A stretch of 64,000 bases of DNA, taken from contig CAJUGJ010000013.1 in NCBI GenBank assembly GCA_910586015.1, forward strand, positions 34,106 through 98,105, in the 5' to 3' direction. The translations under genes were made by a program, and so were the position numbers. This document shows positions 44,729 to 52,814 of the stretch, piece by piece. This stretch comes from an uncultured Lachnospiraceae bacterium (lineage in GTDB: Bacteria; Bacillota; Clostridia; Lachnospirales; Lachnospiraceae). The notes under the pieces were generated by a model that was not told the origin of the DNA, did not search any database, and was given only the letters and a program-made list of their open reading frames with translations. Positions within the stretch are counted from its first letter, which is position 1; each line of letters opens with the position of its first letter.

Positions 44729-44757
44729 TTGACGCAAGAGTGTATTTTGATTATAAT
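44729..44757 (+). promoter_or_regulatory. Promoter of yicC-remA-rpoZ
   Basis: TTGACG (44729-44734) and a perfect TATAAT (44752-44757) with 17-base spacing, about 70 bases before yicC. Confidence 0.75.
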
Positions 44758-44826
44758 ATATTGGATATGTTGGACGAAAAATTAAAAAATTCCATCGATC
44801 AATTTTAGAAGAAAGAGTGAGTAAAA

Positions 44827-45705
44827 ATGGTAAGAAGCATGACAGGCTTCGGCCGATTTGAAACAGATACAAAAGAAAGAAAGATTACAGTAGAGATGAA
44901 AGGAGTGAATCATCGATATTTAGAACTTTCTATAAAACTGCCGAAAAAGCTCAGTTTTTTTGAGGTTAGAATACGAACTTTATTAAAACAGTACATCAGT
45001 CGTGGAAAAGTGGATGTTTTTATTACTTATGAGGATGTGAGTGAAGGCAGATCATCAGTGCATTATAACGAAGATTTGGCAGCAGAATATTTTATGGCAT
45101 TAACAAAGATGAGCGAACGTTTTGGCATTGAAAATGACGTAAAAACTTCTTTATTAGCACAATTACCAGAAGTATTTACTTTACAAGAACAAACTCAAGA
45201 TGAAGAAGAATTATTTGAATTTGTAGAACAAGTAATAGAAAAAGCCGCAGGGCAGTTTGTGGAGATGAGAGAAAAGGAAGGAACTCACTTAAAAAAGGAT
45301 ATCCTTTTTAAATTGGATGGAATGATAAAGTGTGTTGAGCAAATTGAAGAACGCTCTCCAAAGATTTTAGAAGAATACAAAAAAAAGCTTTCTGATAAAA
45401 TAACAGAATTATTAGGAGATGTTTCAATAGACGAAACAAGAATTACAACAGAGGTTACAATTTTTGCAGATAAAATTTGTGTAGATGAAGAGACCGTTCG
45501 TTTAAAGGCACATATTAAAAGTATGAAAGATACTTTAGAAGATGGACTTAATATTGGAAGAAAATTAGATTTTATTGCACAGGAAATGAATCGGGAAGCG
45601 AATACAATTCTTTCGAAAGCCAATGATTTAACGATTACAGAACTAGCAATTCAATTAAAGACAGAAATAGAAAAGATCAGAGAACAGATTCAAAATATTG
45701 AATAG
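44827..45705 (+). CDS. yicC: YicC family endoribonuclease
   Basis: A 292-residue YicC/YloC-family protein. The N-terminus reads MVRSMTGFGRFE, and GRKLDFIAQEMNREANTILSKAND near the C-terminus is the most conserved family segment. YicC proteins have been shown to cleave RNA in other bacteria; the target here is unknown. It heads an operon with remA and rpoZ, as in Bacillus (yloC-remA-gmk-rpoZ), except that gmk is missing. Its stop lies 10 bases before the remA start. Confidence 0.95.
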   Translation: MVRSMTGFGRFETDTKERKITVEMKGVNHRYLELSIKLPKKLSFFEVRIRTLLKQYISRGKVDVFITYEDVSEGRSSVHYNEDLAAEYFMALTKMSERFGIENDVKTSLLAQLPEVFTLQEQTQDEEELFEFVEQVIEKAAGQFVEMREKEGTHLKKDILFKLDGMIKCVEQIEERSPKILEEYKKKLSDKITELLGDVSIDETRITTEVTIFADKICVDEETVRLKAHIKSMKDTLEDGLNIGRKLDFIAQEMNREANTILSKANDLTITELAIQLKTEIEKIREQIQNIE

Positions 45706-45715
45706 TGAGGAAAGA

Positions 45716-45958
45716 GTGAATAGACTTATTAATATAGGATTTGGGAATGTAGTAAATGTCGATAAAGTAGTAGCAGTAATTCGACCAGAAGCAGCACCAG
45801 TCAAACGAATGGTTCAAAGTGCAAAGGATATGGGAAGTTGTGTAGATGCAACGTGCGGAAGAAAATGCAAGGCAGTAATTGTAACACAAACTGGACAGAT
45901 TATTTTATCAGCACTACTTCCAGATACCATTGCAGGACGTGTCAATCAAATAGAGTAA
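45716..45958 (+). CDS. remA: Extracellular matrix regulator RemA (DUF370)
   Basis: An 80-residue DNA-binding protein. In Bacillus RemA activates biofilm matrix and osmoprotection genes by binding DNA as a ring-like oligomer. NRLINIGFGNVVNVDKVVAV and SAPIKRM-like APVKRMVQSAKD are typical. The GTG at 45716 is chosen because TGAGGAAA lies just before it and it matches the family N-terminus; an in-frame TTG at 45698 overlaps yicC. The cysteines in CVDATCGRKCK are not typical of Bacillus RemA. Confidence 0.92.
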   Translation: MNRLINIGFGNVVNVDKVVAVIRPEAAPVKRMVQSAKDMGSCVDATCGRKCKAVIVTQTGQIILSALLPDTIAGRVNQIE

Positions 45959-45974
45959 AGGAAGGGATAATAGT

Positions 45975-46220
45975 ATGTTACATCCATCATATACAGATTT
46001 AATGAATGAGGTAAATAAAGGAGTAGAACAGGGAGAACATCCTGTAGTAAACAGTCGGTATTCTATCGTATTGGCAGCAGCAAAGAGAGCAAGACAACTG
46101 ATTGATGGCTCAAGACCTTCTGTAAATTGTGTTTGTAATAAACCACTATCGATTGCTGTTGAAGAGCTTTATGAAGGAAAAGTAAAAATTATGTGTGAAG
46201 ATGAGGAAGGTGTCGATTAA
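45975..46220 (+). CDS. rpoZ: RNA polymerase omega subunit
   Basis: An 81-residue omega subunit, which helps assemble RNA polymerase. The N-terminal helix begins MLHPSYTDLMNEV, followed by NSRYSIVLAAAKRARQLIDG, the conserved helix contacting beta-prime, and SIAVEELYEGKVKI. It starts 16 bases after remA, with AAGGAAGGG upstream. The guanylate kinase gene that normally lies between the two in Firmicutes is absent. Confidence 0.94.
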   Translation: MLHPSYTDLMNEVNKGVEQGEHPVVNSRYSIVLAAAKRARQLIDGSRPSVNCVCNKPLSIAVEELYEGKVKIMCEDEEGVD

Positions 46221-46312
46221 AACAAAAAAACTTTTTGTTTGATGAATAATTTCTTTTCTCCTAGAAGATACTATGGTTGTTCAATCAATCAGAAATAGAA
46301 TGGAGGGAAATT

Positions 46313-46498
46313 ATGACAGACATTACAGAAATGGAACTTCAGAATCTAAGACATTTAATTCAGTTTAGTGAAACGGACATGGAAAAATACAATTCATATG
46401 CACAGGCTGCAACTGATCCAACCATTAAACAATTTTTTCAAAAATCAGCACAGTCCGCAGACCAAAACAGACAGACGTTTCTTCAGTTTTTAAAGTAG
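46313..46498 (+). CDS. Small CotF-associated helical protein
   Basis: A 61-residue helical protein beginning MTDITEMELQNLRHLIQFSE and ending NRQTFLQFLK. It looks like the first half of a ferritin-like/CotF four-helix bundle, and sits 12 bases before a CotF-family gene. The ATG at 46313 is chosen because TGGAGGG lies just upstream; the earlier in-frame ATG at 46277 has no ribosome binding site. A spore-coat role is inferred from the neighbour. Confidence 0.75.
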   Translation: MTDITEMELQNLRHLIQFSETDMEKYNSYAQAATDPTIKQFFQKSAQSADQNRQTFLQFLK

Positions 46499-46510
46499 GA
46501 GGAGTTCAAA

Positions 46511-46771
46511 ATGCAGGAAAAAGCGATGGTATCCGATGCGTTAAATTGTATTAATTCAGGATTAAAAGCATATGGTGAAATGATTACTCAGACAGAGCAT
46601 CAGCAATTAAGACAGACACTCCAGAAAATGAGAAATGAAGCGGAAACTTGTCAGTATGAACTCTTTACAATCGCAAAGAGCAAAAATTATTATGAGCCTG
46701 CTCAGATGGCAAAAAATGAAGAAATAAATCAGGTAAAGGATTGTATATGCGGATGTCATTCTGCAAAATAG
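46511..46771 (+). CDS. cotF: Spore coat protein, CotF family
   Basis: An 86-residue helical protein. KAMVSDALNCINSGLKAYGE, then HQQLRQTLQKMRNEAETCQYELF, then AKSKNYYEPAQMAKNEEI match the CotF spore-coat family closely. The tail carries DCICGCH, suggesting cross-linking or metal binding. AGGAGG is upstream and the gene overlaps nothing. With gerW, the CwlC-like amidase and the helical neighbour it supports a spore-forming host. Confidence 0.88.
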   Translation: MQEKAMVSDALNCINSGLKAYGEMITQTEHQQLRQTLQKMRNEAETCQYELFTIAKSKNYYEPAQMAKNEEINQVKDCICGCHSAK

Positions 46772-46806
46772 ATTTTCTTTCTCATAAAGCAGAGTATTAA
46801 ATGAAA

Positions 46807-46877
46807 AAAACGTAGGGTTCTGCTCGAATATAACAGTTTTAGACTGTGTTTTTCGTACAGATCTCTACGTTTTCTTT
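46807..46877 (+). terminator. Terminator of the coat gene pair
   Basis: AAAACGTAG (46807-46815) pairs with CTACGTTTT (46865-46873), enclosing an inner ACAGT/ACTGT hairpin, followed by TCTTT. Confidence 0.68.
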
Positions 46878-46946
46878 GCTTTCAATTTTTATCAGTTATA
46901 TTTCATAAAAAAAACAATGAATATTTCGTTAAATTTTAATTTATAC

Positions 46947-46975
46947 TTGAAATTTGAGAAGAAATTGGTTAAAAT
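46947..46975 (+). promoter_or_regulatory. Promoter of gap
   Basis: TTGAAA (46947-46952) and TAAAAT (46970-46975) with 17-base spacing, about 40 bases before gap. Confidence 0.65.
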
Positions 46976-47017
46976 GGAAAAGGACAAAGTTATAAAATTG
47001 ATTAGGAGGAATAAATC

Positions 47018-48031
47018 ATGGCAGTAAAAGTAGCAATCAATGGTTTTGGACGGATCGGACGTCTTGCATTCAGACAGATGTTCGGAGCAGAAGGATATGA
47101 AATTGTCGCAATTAATGACTTAACCAGTCCTAAGATGTTGGCACATTTGTTAAAGTATGATACTGCTCAGGGCAGATATGAAGGACATACGGTAGAAGCA
47201 GGAGAAGATTCTATCACAGTAGACGGTACAAAGATCACAATTTACGCAATTAAGGATGCAAAAGATCTTCCTTGGGGCGAACTTGGAGTAGATGTTGTAT
47301 TAGAGTGTACTGGATTTTATACCAGCAAAGAAAAATCTCAGGCTCATATTGATGCAGGTGCAAAGAAAGTTGTTATTTCCGCTCCAGCAGGCAATGATTT
47401 AAAGACTGTTGTTTTCAGCGTTAATGAAAATACTTTAACAAAAGAAGATCAGATTATCTCTGCTGCTTCCTGTACAACAAACTGTCTTGCTCCTATGGCA
47501 AAGGCACTCAATGACTATACTCCAATTCAGAGTGGTATTATGAGCACAATTCATGCTTACACCGGAGATCAGATGATCTTAGACGGACCTCACAGAAAAG
47601 GTGATTTAAGAAGAGCACGTGCAGGTGCTGCTAACATTGTTCCAAACTCTACTGGTGCAGCAAAGGCAATTGGTCTTGTAATTCCAGAATTAAACGGCAA
47701 GTTAATCGGTTCTGCACAAAGAGTTCCAGTTCCAACAGGTTCTACTACTATCTTAGTAGCAGTTGTTAAAGGCAAGGATATCACAAAAGAAGGCATCAAC
47801 GCTGCAATGAAAGCTGCTTCTTCCGAATCTTTTGGATATAACGAAGATGAGATCGTTTCTTCTGACGTGATTGGTATTCGCTATGGTTCTTTATTCGACG
47901 CTACTCAGACTATGGTAAGCAAACTCGATGAAGACACCTATCAGGTACAGGTAGTTTCTTGGTATGACAACGAAAATTCCTATACCAGCCAGATGGTAAG
48001 AACCATTAAGTATTTTGCTGAATTAGCATAA
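47018..48031 (+). CDS. gap: Glyceraldehyde-3-phosphate dehydrogenase
   Basis: Oxidises glyceraldehyde-3-phosphate to 1,3-bisphosphoglycerate with NAD; 337 residues. NGFGRIGRLAFRQM binds NAD and SAASCTTNCLAPMAKAL holds the catalytic cysteine. TIHAYTGDQMILDGPHR and SWYDNENSYTSQMVRTI are standard. Codon usage has more C- and G-ending codons than the neighbours, as expected for a highly expressed gene. AGGAGG precedes the ATG. A strong terminator separates it from pgk. No cggR repressor gene is adjacent. Confidence 0.98.
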   Translation: MAVKVAINGFGRIGRLAFRQMFGAEGYEIVAINDLTSPKMLAHLLKYDTAQGRYEGHTVEAGEDSITVDGTKITIYAIKDAKDLPWGELGVDVVLECTGFYTSKEKSQAHIDAGAKKVVISAPAGNDLKTVVFSVNENTLTKEDQIISAASCTTNCLAPMAKALNDYTPIQSGIMSTIHAYTGDQMILDGPHRKGDLRRARAGAANIVPNSTGAAKAIGLVIPELNGKLIGSAQRVPVPTGSTTILVAVVKGKDITKEGINAAMKAASSESFGYNEDEIVSSDVIGIRYGSLFDATQTMVSKLDEDTYQVQVVSWYDNENSYTSQMVRTIKYFAELA

Positions 48032-48055
48032 GAGTAGTTCAGACTCAATTTTAAG

Positions 48056-48085
48056 GGTCCGGTCTAATATGGACCGGGCCTTTTT
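48056..48085 (+). terminator. gap terminator
   Basis: GGTCCGGTC (48056-48064) pairs with GACCGGGCC (48072-48080), including one G-T pair, followed by TTTTTG. Confidence 0.92.
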
Positions 48086-48131
48086 GTTTTGAAAAAGTTT
48101 AATAGAGTATAAAAACATAAAGGAGGCTCAT

Positions 48132-49328
48132 ATGTTATTAAATAAAAAGACAGTAGATGATATTAATGTCAATGGAAAAAGAGTATTAGTACGCTGTGAT
48201 TTTAATGTACCACTTCAGGAAGGAAAAATTACAGATGATACTCGTTTGGTAGCAGCAGTGCCAACAATTAAAAAATTAATTCAAGATGGTGGTAAAGTAA
48301 TTTTATGTTCCCATTTAGGAAAGCCAAAGGGAGAACCAAAGCCAGAGCTATCCTTAGCTCCAGTAGCAGAAGCTTTAACAAAGTTATTGGGTCAACCAGT
48401 AAAATTTGCAGCAGATGCAAACGTTGTAGGTGAAAATGCAAAAGCAGCTGTAGAACAGATGAAAGATGGCGAAGTGGTATTATTAGAAAATACTCGTTAT
48501 CGTGCAGAAGAGACAAAAAATGGCGAAGCTTTTTCTAAAGAATTGGCTTCTTTATGTGATGTTTTTGTAAATGACGCATTTGGAACAGCACATCGTGCAC
48601 ATTGTTCAAATGTAGGTGTAACACAATATGTAGATACCGCGGTTGTAGGTTATTTAATGGAGAAGGAAATCAACTTCCTTGGAAATGCTGTCAATAACCC
48701 AGCACGTCCATTTGTAGCTATCTTAGGAGGCTCAAAAGTTTCTTCCAAGATTTCTGTAATTAACAATCTGTTGGAAAAGGTAGACACTTTAATTATTGGT
48801 GGCGGAATGGCATATACTTTTATGAAAGCATTAGGAGAAGAAGTTGGAAATTCTCTTTTAGAAGAAGATTATATCGAATATGCAAAAGAAATGCTTGAAA
48901 AAGCAAAGAGTAAAAATGTCAATCTGTTAATTCCAGTAGATACTGTAGTAGCTAAGGAATTTTCTAATGATGCAGCTTATCATACTGTTGAACGTGGACA
49001 GATCGGAGCAGACGAACAGGGCTTAGATATTGGAGAAAAGACCTGCAAGCTCTATACAGAGGCAATCAAAAGTGCAAAAACAGTTGTTTGGAATGGACCA
49101 ATGGGTGTATTTGAGATGCCAAACTTTGCAAAGGGAACAATTGCAGTAGCACAGGCATTAGCAGATATTGATGCAACTACTATTATCGGTGGTGGAGATT
49201 CTGCTGCAGCTGTCAACCAACTTGGATTTGGTGATAAGATGACTCATATTTCTACAGGAGGCGGTGCATCCTTAGAATTCTTAGAAGGAAAAGAACTGCC
49301 AGGCGTTGCAGCAGCAAACGATAAATAG
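48132..49328 (+). CDS. pgk: Phosphoglycerate kinase
   Basis: Transfers phosphate from 1,3-bisphosphoglycerate to ADP; 398 residues. VLVRCDFNVPLQEGKITDDT at the N-terminus, ILCSHLGKPKG, VAILGGSKVSSK, GGGMAYTF and WNGPMGVFE are the family motifs, and the C-terminal GGGDSAAAV binds nucleotide. AAAGGAGG precedes the ATG. It is followed 23 bases later by tpiA and both end at the same terminator. Confidence 0.98.
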   Translation: MLLNKKTVDDINVNGKRVLVRCDFNVPLQEGKITDDTRLVAAVPTIKKLIQDGGKVILCSHLGKPKGEPKPELSLAPVAEALTKLLGQPVKFAADANVVGENAKAAVEQMKDGEVVLLENTRYRAEETKNGEAFSKELASLCDVFVNDAFGTAHRAHCSNVGVTQYVDTAVVGYLMEKEINFLGNAVNNPARPFVAILGGSKVSSKISVINNLLEKVDTLIIGGGMAYTFMKALGEEVGNSLLEEDYIEYAKEMLEKAKSKNVNLLIPVDTVVAKEFSNDAAYHTVERGQIGADEQGLDIGEKTCKLYTEAIKSAKTVVWNGPMGVFEMPNFAKGTIAVAQALADIDATTIIGGGDSAAAVNQLGFGDKMTHISTGGGASLEFLEGKELPGVAAANDK

Positions 49329-49351
49329 AATTTTATAAGGAGAAAAACATC

Positions 49352-50104
49352 ATGGCAAGAAGAAAGATCATTGCAGGAAACTGGAAGATGAATAAGACTC
49401 CAAGTGAGGCGATCAAGTTAATTGAAGAACTCAAGCCTCTCGTAAATAATGAGGAAGTTGACGTTGTTTTCTGTGTTCCAGCAGTTTCTTTAACAAAAGC
49501 AGTAGAAGCAGTAGAAGGTAGTAATATTGCAATTGGTGCAGAAAATATGTTCTATGAGGAAAGTGGTGCATATACTGGTGAAATTGCTCCGAATATGTTG
49601 ACAGATATCGGAGTAAAATATGTTATTATTGGACATTCTGAACGCAGAGAATATTTTGCTGAAACCGATGAAACCGTAAATAAAAAGGTACACAAGGCAT
49701 TTGAACATGGAATTACTCCAATTATCTGCTGTGGAGAGTCTTTAAAACAGAGAGAACAGGGAATTACAATTGATTGGATTCGCCAACAGATTAAAATTGC
49801 TTTTCTTAATATTAATTCGGATCAGGCAAAAAAGGCTGTTATTGCGTATGAACCAATCTGGGCAATTGGTACAGGAAAAGTAGCGACAACAGAACAAGCA
49901 CAAGAAGTTTGTGCAGCGATTCGCGCCTGCATCGCAGAACTTTATGATACTAAGACAGCACAAGAAATTCGAATTCAATACGGCGGAAGTGTTTCTGCAT
50001 CTAGTGCACCAGATTTATTTGCACAACCAGATATTGATGGTGGTTTAGTAGGTGGTGCAAGTTTAAAGCCAGATTTTGGAAAGATTGTAAACTATAATAA
50101 ATAA
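49352..50104 (+). CDS. tpiA: Triosephosphate isomerase
   Basis: Interconverts dihydroxyacetone phosphate and glyceraldehyde-3-phosphate; 250 residues. AGNWKMNKT holds the catalytic lysine, IIGHSERREYF the catalytic histidine, VIAYEPIWAIGTGK the catalytic glutamate and loop 6, and GGSVSASSAPDLF with GGLVGGASL forms the phosphate site. AAGGAG precedes the ATG. The strong terminator just after it marks the end of the operon. Confidence 0.98.
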   Translation: MARRKIIAGNWKMNKTPSEAIKLIEELKPLVNNEEVDVVFCVPAVSLTKAVEAVEGSNIAIGAENMFYEESGAYTGEIAPNMLTDIGVKYVIIGHSERREYFAETDETVNKKVHKAFEHGITPIICCGESLKQREQGITIDWIRQQIKIAFLNINSDQAKKAVIAYEPIWAIGTGKVATTEQAQEVCAAIRACIAELYDTKTAQEIRIQYGGSVSASSAPDLFAQPDIDGGLVGGASLKPDFGKIVNYNK

Positions 50105-50107
50105 GTG

Positions 50108-50160
50108 AAAGAAGGCTGTATCAATATGCAGTATGTATGTTGATACAGCTTCTTTCATTT
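50108..50160 (+). terminator. tpiA terminator
   Basis: GCTGTATCAA and TTGATACAGC pair perfectly, extended outward by AAAGAA/TTCTTT with one bulged G, and followed by CATTT. It ends the pgk-tpiA transcript. Confidence 0.88.
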
Positions 50161-50193
50161 AATATTGTAAGAAAATGGAGAACTTATAGAAAA

Positions 50194-50688
50194 ATGAAAT
50201 TTACTTTTTGTCCTGACTGTGGAGAAAGATTAATCAAAAAAGAAATTGGCGATGAAGGGCTTATGAATTATTGTAAGAACTGTCAAAAACCAATATTTGA
50301 TCTATTTAGTACCTGTATTATCACCCTTATATTAAATGAGGAAGGACAAGTAGCATTACTTCGGCAAAATTATATATCAAAAGAGTTTTATTGTCTTGTA
50401 GCAGGATATATTAAATCAGGAGAAACAGCAGAAGAAACTACTTTTAGGGAAACAGAAGAGGAATTAGGAATAAAGCTACTTCATACCAAATTTTTAAAAA
50501 GTTATTATTATCAAAAAAAAGATATGTTGATGTTAGCATTTATTTCAAAAGCAGCTTCAAATGAGTTTCGTCTTTCTAAAGAAGTAGATGCCGCAGAATG
50601 GATTCCTATTTTACAAGCAAAAAAGTTATTGAGAGAAGGTAGCATTGCAAAGCAAGTTGTACTTGATTATTTAGCAAATTTGTGTTAA
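50194..50688 (+). CDS. NUDIX hydrolase with N-terminal zinc ribbon
   Basis: A 164-residue protein. The N-terminus has a four-cysteine zinc ribbon: FCPDCGERL, then YCKNCQKPIF. The NUDIX box reads GYIKSGETAEETTFRETEEE followed by LG, fitting Gx5Ex7REUxEExGU, so it should cleave a nucleoside diphosphate linked to another group. The NudC-like layout (ribbon plus NUDIX) suggests NADH pyrophosphatase or RNA decapping activity, but it is shorter than NudC and the substrate is not certain. ATG 50194 is chosen because the longer frame reads back into the tpiA terminator; the ribosome binding site is weak. Confidence 0.85.
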   Translation: MKFTFCPDCGERLIKKEIGDEGLMNYCKNCQKPIFDLFSTCIITLILNEEGQVALLRQNYISKEFYCLVAGYIKSGETAEETTFRETEEELGIKLLHTKFLKSYYYQKKDMLMLAFISKAASNEFRLSKEVDAAEWIPILQAKKLLREGSIAKQVVLDYLANLC

Positions 50689-50720
50689 AAATGAAATGAA
50701 AGAAAGGATAGGAGGCAGAT

Positions 50721-52268
50721 ATGAGTAAAAGACCAACAGTTTTGATGATTTTAGATGGATATGGATTAAATGAAAAGACGGAAGGAAACGCAGTAGCATT
50801 AGCAAAAACTCCGATGATGGATAAATTAAAACGAGAATATCCTTATGTTCAGGGAAATGCTTCTGGTCTTTTTGTTGGACTACCAGATGGACAAATGGGA
50901 AATTCTGAGGTTGGACATTTGAATATGGGTGCAGGAAGAATTGTCTATCAAGAACTAACAAGAATTACAAAGTCTATTCAAGATGGAGATTTCTTTGAAA
51001 ATGAAGAGCTGTTAGCAGCAGTTTCTAATTGTAAAGAACATCAATCTTCTCTTCATTTATTTGGATTGCTTTCGGATGGTGGAGTACACAGTCATATAGA
51101 ACATTTAATAGCACTGTTAGAACTGGCAAAACGCAATGGATTGGAAAAAGTATATTTTCATGCCTTTTTAGATGGAAGAGATACTGCTCCAACTTCTGGA
51201 CTTGGTTTTTTAGAAACTGTTTCTGAAAAAATGAGTTCTCTTGGCGTGGGAAAGATTGCTACAGTAAGTGGGCGTTACTATGCAATGGATCGGGACAACC
51301 GTTGGGATCGTGTACAAAAGGCATATGCAGCGTTGGTATATGGAGAAGGTATTCCGGCAGATTCTGCATTAGAAGCAGTAGAAGCGTCTTATGCAAAAGA
51401 TGTTACAGATGAATTTGTTGTTCCAACAGTAGTGTTGGAAAATGGTGTTCCAGTTGCTACAATTAAAGATAATGATTCTGTTATTTTCTTTAATTTCCGC
51501 CCAGATCGTGCTAGAGAAATTACAAGGGCATTTTGTATGGATGATTTTAACTCATTTGAACGAAGAGGCGGCAGAGTTAAGACAACGTATGTTTGCTTTA
51601 CGGATTATGATCCACAGATTCCAAATAAAAAAGTAGCATTTCATAAAGTTTCGATTACAAATACATTGGGAGAATATTTAGCTGCAAATGGAAAAACACA
51701 GGTTAGAATTGCAGAAACAGAAAAATATGCACATGTTACATTCTTTTTTAATGGTGGAGTAGAGGCACCAAATCCCGGTGAAGACCGAGTTCTTGTTCCT
51801 TCTCCAAAGGTTGCAACTTATGATCTACAGCCAGAAATGAGTGCATATCAGGTAAAAGATAAGTTAGTGGAAGCAATTTGTGGCGGAAAGTATGATGTAG
51901 TTATTATTAACTTTGCAAATCCAGATATGGTAGGTCATACCGGAGTTTTAGAAGCAGCAATTAAAGCTATAGAAGCAGTGGACGAATGTGTTGGAAAAGT
52001 TTATGAGGCTTTGCTTTCTGTTGATGGACAGATGTTTATTTGTGCCGATCATGGCAATGCAGAACAGTTAATTGACTATCAAAATAGAGAGCCATTTACT
52101 GCACATACTACAAATCCAGTACCGTTTATTCTTGTAAATTATGATACAGAATATACATTACGAGATGGAGGATGTTTAGCAGATATTGCACCTACAATGT
52201 TAGAAATGATGGGAATGGAACAGCCAAAAGAAATGACTGGAAAGAGCCTTCTAATCAAGAAGAATTGA
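50721..52268 (+). CDS. gpmI: 2,3-bisphosphoglycerate-independent phosphoglycerate mutase
   Basis: Converts 3- to 2-phosphoglycerate using two metal ions (usually Mn); 515 residues, the standard length. VLMILDGYGLNEKTEGNAV holds the first metal aspartate, GLPDGQMGNSEVGHLNMGAG the phosphoserine residue, and FICADHGNAEQ the late metal site. RYYAMDRDNRW is also typical. AGGAGG precedes the ATG. It lies beyond the tpiA terminator, so it is transcribed separately from gap-pgk-tpiA. No eno gene follows. Confidence 0.97.
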   Translation: MSKRPTVLMILDGYGLNEKTEGNAVALAKTPMMDKLKREYPYVQGNASGLFVGLPDGQMGNSEVGHLNMGAGRIVYQELTRITKSIQDGDFFENEELLAAVSNCKEHQSSLHLFGLLSDGGVHSHIEHLIALLELAKRNGLEKVYFHAFLDGRDTAPTSGLGFLETVSEKMSSLGVGKIATVSGRYYAMDRDNRWDRVQKAYAALVYGEGIPADSALEAVEASYAKDVTDEFVVPTVVLENGVPVATIKDNDSVIFFNFRPDRAREITRAFCMDDFNSFERRGGRVKTTYVCFTDYDPQIPNKKVAFHKVSITNTLGEYLAANGKTQVRIAETEKYAHVTFFFNGGVEAPNPGEDRVLVPSPKVATYDLQPEMSAYQVKDKLVEAICGGKYDVVIINFANPDMVGHTGVLEAAIKAIEAVDECVGKVYEALLSVDGQMFICADHGNAEQLIDYQNREPFTAHTTNPVPFILVNYDTEYTLRDGGCLADIAPTMLEMMGMEQPKEMTGKSLLIKKN

Positions 52269-52359
52269 GATTTTACTTGAAAAGTGATGTAGTTTATGGT
52301 AAAATATCGAAAGCGTTGTTTTAGAAGGTATAAGATTGAAAATTAAAGTTTTTAATCTG

Positions 52360-52419
52360 CGAGTTTGTGTCTGTGCGACATCCACAAACTTGTTATAGAT
52401 AAGTCGCACAGAAATGAGG
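52360..52419 (+). promoter_or_regulatory. Structured leader upstream of secG (a-b-a'-b' element, copy B)
   Basis: CGAGTTTGTG (52360-52369) pairs with CACAAACTTG (52383-52392), including one G-T pair. The loop starts with TCTGTGCGAC (52370-52379), perfectly complementary to GTCGCACAGA (52403-52412). ATGAGG, the secG ribosome binding site, follows after one base. The design is the same as before mnmA, but the spacer between the two 3' elements is 10 bases instead of 22. Confidence 0.6.
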
Positions 52420-52425
52420 AAAGAA

Positions 52426-52665
52426 ATGGCAGCATTACGAGTGATTATAACAATACTGTATGTTCTTATCTGTGTAGCATTAGTAGTTGTAGTATTGATG
52501 CAGGAAGGAAACTCAGAAGGGTTATCTGGAGCAATCAATGGAGTTGCAGATACTTATTGGGGCAAGAATAAAGGACGTTCTATGGAAGGAACTTTAATGA
52601 AGGCAACCAAAATATTAGCAGCTTTATTTATTGTATTTTCAGTGGTTTTAAATTTAGGCTGGTAA
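52426..52665 (+). CDS. secG: Preprotein translocase subunit SecG
   Basis: A 79-residue inner-membrane subunit of the SecYEG channel. Two membrane helices (about 3-21 and 58-77) flank a cytoplasmic loop with VLMQEGNSEGLSGAI, the conserved segment. ATGAGG precedes the ATG at 52426; the in-frame ATG at 52414 is part of that ribosome binding site. The order secG, rnr, smpB is the same as in many Firmicutes. A terminator follows before rnr. Confidence 0.95.
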   Translation: MAALRVIITILYVLICVALVVVVLMQEGNSEGLSGAINGVADTYWGKNKGRSMEGTLMKATKILAALFIVFSVVLNLGW

Positions 52666-52700
52666 CTGGTTAAAAGAAAAACAGAGTTAATTTTCAGATA

Positions 52701-52787
52701 GAGGCTGTAACAGAGTAGAACAAAAGCAGGAAAGAAAAAAGATAAATTTCGAACTGACTTTTTATACTCTTAACAGCTTCTTTTTTA
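52701..52787 (+). terminator. Terminator between secG and rnr
   Basis: GAGGCTGT (52701-52708) pairs with ACAGCTTC (52773-52780), and AGAGTA with TACTCT inside it, followed by TTTTTTATT. The loop is long, so it may act as a partial attenuator. Confidence 0.6.
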
Positions 52788-52814
52788 TTGTTTAATATAT
52801 CATGGAGGACTTTT

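Noticed and set aside
46807..46877. Riboswitch upstream of gap
   Set aside because: The structure lies before the gap promoter and has the stem and T-run of a terminator for the coat genes.
50137..50193. Longer NUDIX protein starting at 50137
   Set aside because: That part is encoded by the second arm of the tpiA terminator and has no family similarity.
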